This document shows, in pieces, positions 7,250 through 11,453 of a stretch of 11,453 nucleotides of DNA. The stretch comes from an uncultured Lachnospiraceae bacterium. Its GTDB lineage: Bacteria; Bacillota; Clostridia; Lachnospirales; Lachnospiraceae. The notes beneath the pieces are model-generated. The model was not told the origin of the DNA. It worked only from the letters and a program-made list of their open reading frames with translations, and searched no databases. Every line of letters starts with the position of its first letter. Position 1 is the stretch's first letter. The translations under genes and the position numbers were made by a program. Where the stretch lies: NCBI GenBank assembly GCA_902782815.1, contig CACZOS010000123.1:1-11453 (forward strand). Reading direction: 5' to 3'.

Positions 7250-7396
7250 TTACCCCAGGCCTATGCATTCAAGACAGATATTGACTGCTTTAACGAAGAT
7301 CACGGAAAGCTCCCCCCTCATGACGCCTGCGGCAATAAGGCAGGCAGAAAGGGCAAGGATAACTGTTCCGGTCATGAACCTTTTTCCTCTCTTCAT
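7250..7396 (-). CDS. CD1871A-family CXXC membrane microprotein
   Basis: A 48-residue protein resembling the CD1871A family of CXXC microproteins named after a Clostridioides difficile locus. It has a basic N-terminus (MKRGKR), one membrane helix (about residues 7-25) and a C-terminal amphipathic segment ending in NICLECIGLG, with the paired cysteines C41 and C44. By the positive-inside rule the N-terminus is cytoplasmic and the CLEC motif outside, on the same side as the TlpA lipoprotein encoded just before. The frame is open back to 7459, but that ATG lacks a ribosome site and overlaps the TlpA gene; the ATG at 7396 follows a GGGAGG stretch 11 bases upstream and lies 22 bases after the TlpA stop, so I chose it. 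No biochemical role is established; context suggests a thiol or electron carrier between the polyferredoxin and TlpA. Confidence 0.85.
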   Translation of the reverse strand: MKRGKRFMTGTVILALSACLIAAGVMRGELSVIFVKAVNICLECIGLG

Positions 7397-7418
7397 GTCC
7401 CCTGCTTCCTCCCTGATC

Positions 7419-7997
7419 CTATTCCGTAATTCCCAGATACTCCCGGACAGCTTCTTCATAGCTGTTTACATCGGCTCCGACGAGCGGCAGACACACCGGC
7501 TTCCCGGAACTGTCCAGGATAAATGTGGTGGGAACGGCCTGAACACCGGTCAGCACCTCCAGCACCGAATCACTCAGCACGACATTGGTGTAGGATATCC
7601 CGTTATCATCACAGATTTCTTTTGCCGTGGCGACCATCTCCGAATCCCCTTCCGTAACATCAATGACCATGCCGATGATCTGGGCATTATCCGGAAGCTT
7701 CCCACTCAGCCTGCTGAGCTCAGGCATCTCTCTCAGGCAGGGGCCGCAGTAGGTCGCCCAAACATTGAGGATGGTGACATCCTTCTCCGCAAAGACAGCG
7801 TCCGTCACCTCATTTCCCTCAAGATCAGAGGAGACAAAAGATCCGAATACGTCACCATTCTCCGTGTCTTTTGCCTGAATATGGTATTCTTCCTCTGTCC
7901 CCCCTTCTTTATTATCCCGGTCTGCTGTATTCAGGGCACAGGCTGTCATGGCAATGCACATAGCCACAGCCAGTATGAACATCATGAATCTTTTCAT
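7419..7997 (-). CDS. TlpA/ResA-like thioredoxin-fold lipoprotein
   Basis: A 192-residue extracytoplasmic thiol-disulfide oxidoreductase. The N-terminus is a lipoprotein signal (MKRFMMFILAVAMCIAMTAC) with the lipid-attached cysteine at C20, followed by a polar linker. The thioredoxin fold carries the active site WATYCGPC (C84, C87) and the cis-proline loop VPTTF at about 155-159, as in TlpA, ResA and StoA. Such proteins reduce disulfides or receive electrons at the outer face of the membrane. The frame is open to 8027, but the ATG at 7997 has a strong AAGGAGAG site and yields a proper signal peptide, whereas the longer start adds a charged, unlikely leader. It follows tenA by 26 bases and precedes the CXXC microprotein by 22, with no promoter seen, so it appears co-transcribed with the thiamine genes. 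No CcdA/DsbD-type reductant is encoded in the window. Confidence 0.9.
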   Translation of the reverse strand: MKRFMMFILAVAMCIAMTACALNTADRDNKEGGTEEEYHIQAKDTENGDVFGSFVSSDLEGNEVTDAVFAEKDVTILNVWATYCGPCLREMPELSRLSGKLPDNAQIIGMVIDVTEGDSEMVATAKEICDDNGISYTNVVLSDSVLEVLTGVQAVPTTFILDSSGKPVCLPLVGADVNSYEEAVREYLGITE

Positions 7998-8023
7998 CAG
8001 TCTCTCCTTAATCTGGATAATGA

Positions 8024-8683
8024 TCAAACAGGAACTTCATACAACCGGTCCCACAACCGGTTTTCGTATTCAGCGCACTTCATGAAGACGGTGCAAAGTC
8101 TGTCCCTCTCATTCGGGCTGATCTCCGCAGCCTCCCTGTTCAGGACGTCGATCCACCTCTGATTGCACTGCAGATATTCCTCACAGGTGTAGGCATCAAA
8201 CCAGTCCCTGAAAGGTGACCGGGCAACTTCCCCGGGATACCGGTCTTTCACTGTCTGCCCGATATAGGCATATACCCAGGAACACTGAAGCAGGGCGGTA
8301 AGACCACCCAGAAGGCCTTTTTCCTTAAGCTGCCGTTTCATGTAAGCCAGGTATTCGACGATCACATCTTCCCTGGCACAGTTCATCAGTTCCTTCTCTT
8401 CAAACCCTGTTTCTCTCAGGTTGGAAATATGCACCCGTTCCGCTTCCTTCCGCGTCTCTTCAATAACATCAAGCAGAAATGAGTTTAGATCCGGATCAGA
8501 CGTCAACTCCAGGATACAGCTCAGAATGTCGATATAATCCAGCAGATACAGGTAATCCTGCAGCATATAATGGCGGAAATGCCTCTGATCCAATGTCCCC
8601 AGAGCCATACCGGTCACGAATGGTTTGTCCGCCGCTTCCTCCCAAAGACTGACCGTCTGTGCGTACAGTATTTCAGACAGCAT
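8024..8683 (-). CDS. tenA: TenA family aminopyrimidine aminohydrolase (thiaminase II)
   Basis: A 219-residue all-helical cytoplasmic enzyme of the TenA family. In the salvage route it hydrolyses aminopyrimidine products of degraded thiamine to 4-amino-5-hydroxymethyl-2-methylpyrimidine (HMP), the ThiD substrate. Family positions are visible: YMLQDYLYLLDY with D43, the catalytic cysteine C134 in LLQCSWVYAYIG (equivalent to Cys135 of Bacillus subtilis TenA), SPFRDWFDAY at 156-165, and the C-terminal acidic pair region FMKCAEYENRLWD with E205. The residue before the catalytic cysteine is Gln rather than the common Pro. The ribosome site AAAGGGGT overlaps the methyltransferase stop region, and the gap is 15 bases. 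Context with thiE and thiD supports a salvage role. Confidence 0.93.
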   Translation of the reverse strand: MLSEILYAQTVSLWEEAADKPFVTGMALGTLDQRHFRHYMLQDYLYLLDYIDILSCILELTSDPDLNSFLLDVIEETRKEAERVHISNLRETGFEEKELMNCAREDVIVEYLAYMKRQLKEKGLLGGLTALLQCSWVYAYIGQTVKDRYPGEVARSPFRDWFDAYTCEEYLQCNQRWIDVLNREAAEISPNERDRLCTVFMKCAEYENRLWDRLYEVPV

Positions 8684-8698
8684 AATCTGATTACCCCT

Positions 8699-9406
8699 TT
8701 ACTTCTCTGCTATGATCGCTACATATCCTCCGCTCTTGTAACCCTCCGAGACCTCTTCCGGTTCTTCGTTTGTATAAAGAGGATTTTTGATCAGGGTCTG
8801 GCGGAAGGAGAATTTTTCTATCCCAAGAGCCTTCAGCACATTGATCTTCTCCTCCGTAGTGTGCCAGACACCGGAAGCCGCCAGGGCCAGAGGGTAGGGA
8901 AGCTCCGGCATGGCGTCTTTGAGGTATTCATGGTCATAGGTGTTAAGGCTTTTACCCAGAAGATACATGAAACCAAAGGCGCTTTCTTTGGGAACATCCA
9001 GCAGGATCAGCCTGCCGCCTTCCTTCAGGGCACGCAGACTTTTCGCGTATACCGGGGTCAGGTCCTCCATATAGCTGGAGCTCCCGTTAAAATAGATTAT
9101 ATCATAAGTATTGTCCGGCAGGTCAACTTCTTCGATCAACCCGTATTTTATTATATTTACTCCCCTTTTTTCGGCGATTTTTCCCATGTCCCCGGACGGC
9201 TCGATTCCCTCCACGTGGGTACAGTCAATATAGCTTTCAAAAAGTCCGCTGCCACAGCCCACGGAAAGGAGCTTCTTTCCCGTGATATCCCCCAGCACCT
9301 CCTTAAACAGCCTGAGTTCACTGGTAAACAGGTGCTCATTTTTCATAAACCATTCGTCATACTGGGCTGCATAACCATCAAATTTCTGTCTTGTCTCTTT
9401 GCCCAT
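8699..9406 (-). CDS. Class I SAM-dependent methyltransferase in the thiamine operon
   Basis: A 235-residue Rossmann-fold methyltransferase. The SAM motif I is LLSVGCGSG (residues 47-55), the acidic residue after strand 2 is in VEGIEPS (E69), motif IV is YDIIYFNGSSSYMED (101-115) and LKEGGRLILLDV (127-138) is the usual strand 5 region. The N-terminus (KFDGYAAQYDEWFMKNEHLF) is the cap typical of small-molecule methyltransferases of the Methyltransf_11/25 type. The substrate is not recognisable. It starts only 1 base after the thiD stop, with its GAGGAGGAC ribosome site inside the end of thiD, and tenA follows 15 bases after its own stop. So it is expressed with HMP salvage genes, which suggests a pyrimidine- or thiamine-related substrate, but generic operon residence is also possible. 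Confidence 0.85.
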   Translation of the reverse strand: MGKETRQKFDGYAAQYDEWFMKNEHLFTSELRLFKEVLGDITGKKLLSVGCGSGLFESYIDCTHVEGIEPSGDMGKIAEKRGVNIIKYGLIEEVDLPDNTYDIIYFNGSSSYMEDLTPVYAKSLRALKEGGRLILLDVPKESAFGFMYLLGKSLNTYDHEYLKDAMPELPYPLALAASGVWHTTEEKINVLKALGIEKFSFRQTLIKNPLYTNEEPEEVSEGYKSGGYVAIIAEK

Positions 9407-9407
9407 T

Positions 9408-10208
9408 TCAGTCGTCCTCCTCTGCGATCATGTAATTATGGGCCAGTGGTCCGGAACCTTTTCCGAGATCCAGCCCTGCGGCTAAAGCCCCCGAAAGGTA
9501 CTCTTTGGCACATTCCACCGATTCTGCCAGGCTTTTTCCTTTTGCGAGATTGGAAGCGATGGCGCTGGAGAGGGTACAGCCTGTTCCATGGGTATTGGGG
9601 TTATCGATCCTCCGGCCTTTGAACCATACCGGATGTTCTTCATTGTTGCTGTACAAAACATCATTGGCGTCATTGATGCTGTGTCCCCCCTTGACTAAAA
9701 CGGCGCAGCCGTATTGGCGGAACAGCTGCCGGGCAGCTTTCTCCATTCCGGCCTCATCCTTTATATCCATCCCGGCAAGGATCTCCGCTTCAGGGATATT
9801 GGGGGTGATCACTGTTGCCAGAGGCAGCAGTCTGGTCTTCAGGACCTCGATTGCCTCTTCCGCGATCAGACGAGAGCCGCTGGTGGATACCATCACAGGG
9901 TCCACCACAATGTTCATGGCTTTATACTGTTCCAGTTTGTCCGCGATGACCTCGATGAGTTCGGATGAGGAGACCATCCCGATCTTGACCGCGTCAGGAA
10001 AGATGTCCTCAAACACCGCATCCAGCTGTTTCCCGAGAAAATCGGGTGATGCTTCAAGTATACCTGTCACGCCGGTCGTATTCTGGGCAGTGAGTGCGGT
10101 CACGGCACTCATGGCATATACCCCATTCATTGTCATCGTTTTGATGTCTGCCTGGATACCGGCGCCTCCGCTGGAATCAGATCCGGCGATCGTCAATGCT
10201 TTTCTCAT
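9408..10208 (-). CDS. thiD: Hydroxymethylpyrimidine/phosphomethylpyrimidine kinase
   Basis: A 266-residue ribokinase-fold enzyme that phosphorylates HMP and then HMP-P to HMP-PP, the pyrimidine substrate of thiamine phosphate synthase. It has the N-terminal AGSDSSGGAGIQADIKT motif (residues 8-24), ALTAQNT at about 38-44 with the Gln typical of ThiD, VDPVMVSTSG at about 102-111, VKGGH, and the anion-hole/catalytic NTHGTGC motif ending at C211. Length is that of the family. An in-frame start exists at 10232, but the ATG at 10208 has an AAAGGAG site and gives the normal MRKALTIAGSD N-terminus. An 88-base gap separates it from the HAD gene upstream, the longest inside this operon, without a convincing promoter or TPP riboswitch. 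Confidence 0.97.
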   Translation of the reverse strand: MRKALTIAGSDSSGGAGIQADIKTMTMNGVYAMSAVTALTAQNTTGVTGILEASPDFLGKQLDAVFEDIFPDAVKIGMVSSSELIEVIADKLEQYKAMNIVVDPVMVSTSGSRLIAEEAIEVLKTRLLPLATVITPNIPEAEILAGMDIKDEAGMEKAARQLFRQYGCAVLVKGGHSINDANDVLYSNNEEHPVWFKGRRIDNPNTHGTGCTLSSAIASNLAKGKSLAESVECAKEYLSGALAAGLDLGKGSGPLAHNYMIAEEDD

Positions 10209-10296
10209 TTTATTCTCCTTTCTGACTGGCATTCACTTTTGTATAGCGACAGAAAGTGGTGCCCCCGATCTGCCGCTCCAAAGAATTCATATAATG

Positions 10297-10989
10297 TCAG
10301 AACATCTGCATCAGGGCCGCAAAATCCCTGACATAGACATCTGCCTTTTTTTCAAGTCCTTTCTGATCAGGTTCTCCCTTCTCATCATATATCCCAACGG
10401 TACGATAGCCGGCCCGGGCTGCGGTCTCAAGGGCATAAAGAGAGTCCTCCAGCACACAGATTCTGCTTTTGTCAAAGCCCATAGATCCGGCGGCAATATC
10501 GTAAATCTCCGGAGAATGTTTACTTGAGCCGACTTCAGAGTTGGTATATATCCTGCTTATGAATCTGAGCAGCCCGTTCCTCTCAAGGGCCCTCTCAACA
10601 TGCTCCCGTGGACTCGAGGTTGCCGCAGTCATCCTGACTCCGACGTTTTTCAACGCATCCATGAACTTTTCTGCTCCCGGTTTGGCTTTCACCTCATAGA
10701 AATAGAAATCCCGAATCAGTGCCTGAATACTGTCAATTATCTCTTCCCTGGTCTTCTCCTGCAGGAAATGGTCCCGGATATATCCGGCTCCTTCCTCCAT
10801 GCTCATGGAAAAAAGGATTGCCCCCAGGTTCTCTTCCGGTTCTTTTCCCTGACTGCGTACATATCTTGCTCCCAGGTCGGTCCATATCTCCATGGAGTCC
10901 AGCAGAACCCCGTCTATATCAAAGATCACACCTTTGATCTCCGTTCCGAATCTCATCTTTCCGTCCTGATCATTTCCGATTTTGCTCAT
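10297..10989 (-). CDS. HAD-superfamily hydrolase, phosphatase or phosphoglucomutase-like
   Basis: A 230-residue subclass I HAD protein. The four HAD motifs are present: DIDGVLLDS with nucleophile D24 and acid D26, motif II in MTAATSSPREH (S125 region), motif III Lys in SSKHSPEIYD (K157), and motif IV CVLEDSLYALETA (E181, D182). The helical cap lies at roughly 35-100. This fits beta-phosphoglucomutase-like phosphatases acting on small phosphate esters. It starts 1 base after the thiE stop and precedes thiD, so a role on thiamine monophosphate, HMP-P or a thiazole phosphate is plausible but inferred. The start is ambiguous: the ATG at 10989 is coupled to thiE but has a weak ribosome site (GGAAAA), whereas the in-frame ATG at 10956 has AGGA 7 bases upstream and gives the shorter lead usual before the DxD motif. 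Confidence 0.87.
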   Translation of the reverse strand: MSKIGNDQDGKMRFGTEIKGVIFDIDGVLLDSMEIWTDLGARYVRSQGKEPEENLGAILFSMSMEEGAGYIRDHFLQEKTREEIIDSIQALIRDFYFYEVKAKPGAEKFMDALKNVGVRMTAATSSPREHVERALERNGLLRFISRIYTNSEVGSSKHSPEIYDIAAGSMGFDKSRICVLEDSLYALETAARAGYRTVGIYDEKGEPDQKGLEKKADVYVRDFAALMQMF

Positions 10990-10990
10990 A

Positions 10991-11453
10991 TCATTTTCCG
11001 TTCAACATTTCATAAGTCACTTTTTTCAAAGATGCAGCCGCCTCTCTGATATCCTTTTGGGCATAGATGGCACTGATCACGGCAATTCCGCAAATACCGC
11101 TGCCCGCCAGTTCAGGCGTATTTTCCAGGGTTATGCCCCCTATGGCCACGACCGGGATGGACACCGCCTCACATATGGCTTTCAGGGTCTCCAGAGAGAC
11201 ATCAACCGCGTCATCCTTTGAGCCAGTGGGAAATACCGCGCCTACGCCCAGATAATCCGCACCGCGCTTCTCGGCAAGCAGAGCCTGCTCCACAGTCTGG
11301 GCAGATACCCCCAGAATCTTATCGGGTCCGATCAGTGCACGGACATCGCCTGCCTCCATATCGCTCTGGCCCACATGTACTCCGTCGGCATTCATTTTTA
11401 CCGCGATATCCACATTATCGTTGACCACAAAAGGAACACCGTAATCCTTCGCC
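10991..11453 (-). CDS. thiE: Thiamine-phosphate synthase (5' end off window)
   Basis: The C-terminal 154 codons of a TIM-barrel enzyme that joins HMP-PP to thiazole phosphate to make thiamine monophosphate. Visible ThiE features are GVPFVVNDNVDIA, NADGVHVGQSDM, ILGVSAQT, the YLGVGAVFPTGSK loop and IPVVAIGGI, in the expected order. The frame continues without a stop to the right edge, and an internal GTG at 11428 is not the start because it falls in the conserved VPFVVND strand. The Arg commonly found in the NDRVD motif is Asn here. The N-terminal part and any operon promoter or TPP riboswitch lie outside the window. The stop is 1 base before the HAD start. Confidence 0.96.
   Translation of the reverse strand, partial: AKDYGVPFVVNDNVDIAVKMNADGVHVGQSDMEAGDVRALIGPDKILGVSAQTVEQALLAEKRGADYLGVGAVFPTGSKDDAVDVSLETLKAICEAVSIPVVAIGGITLENTPELAGSGICGIAVISAIYAQKDIREAAASLKKVTYEMLNGK

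Noticed and set aside
8699..9406. Methyltransferase as part of a bacimethrin-type pyrimidine antimetabolite cluster.
   Set aside because: That pathway as I recall it also needs a thymidylate-synthase-like enzyme and other genes, none of which is in the window.
10209..10296. Possible TPP riboswitch or internal promoter in the 88-base gap before thiD.
   Set aside because: No CTGAGA-type TPP core is present; the only -10-like string (TATACA) lacks a -35 at proper spacing, and the one hairpin (CACTTT/AAAGTG) is weak with a 13-base loop.
6497..10527. Long plus-strand open frames (310, 308, 350 and 340 codons) opposite the thi and redox genes, plus one of 287 codons at 21-884.
   Set aside because: They lie fully antisense to genes with clear family motifs, overlap each other, have no domain features and encode low-complexity or Arg/Ser/Pro-rich shadow proteins.

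Overview
All genes in this window lie on the minus strand, packed with gaps of mostly 1-90 bases. The balanced base composition, the strong AGGAGG-type ribosome sites, the gene set (fused FeoA-FeoB with a Cys-rich microprotein, a CD1871A-family CXXC microprotein, a PfoR/PTS_EIIC_2 membrane protein) and a lipoprotein thioredoxin point to a Gram-positive anaerobe of the Clostridia, probably Lachnospiraceae-like. That placement is inference from gene content; no marker gene is present.

In the direction of transcription (high to low coordinates), the first block (11453-8024) is a thiamine salvage/biosynthesis operon: thiE (5' end off the window), a HAD hydrolase, thiD, a class I SAM methyltransferase and tenA. 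ThiE, ThiD and TenA together recover aminopyrimidine from degraded thiamine, phosphorylate it and join it to the thiazole. The HAD and the methyltransferase are held in the operon by 1-base gaps and have no textbook role there.

The second block (7997-6365) follows tenA after 26 bases. It encodes a TlpA-like thioredoxin lipoprotein, a 48-residue membrane microprotein ending in a CLEC motif, and a membrane polyferredoxin with 21 cysteines. This looks like a small trans-membrane electron or thiol relay and is the most interesting system here.

The third block (6287-2290) has its own near-consensus promoter, whose -35 box overlaps the stop codon of the polyferredoxin gene. It encodes a FeoA-FeoB fusion for ferrous iron uptake, the FeoB-associated Cys-rich microprotein, an ABM-fold monooxygenase-like protein and a PfoR/PTS_EIIC_2 membrane protein, and ends in a clear intrinsic terminator at 2234-2272.

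The fourth block (about 2144 to the left edge) starts at an extended -10 promoter, has a roughly 126-base leader with two small hairpins, and encodes a lone RmlD-like SDR oxidoreductase translationally coupled to a DAACS-family sodium/dicarboxylate symporter cut by the window edge. No RNA genes, CRISPR arrays, insertion sequences or attachment sites were seen, and no gene-free stretch exceeds 300 bases (the longest is 2018-2289).
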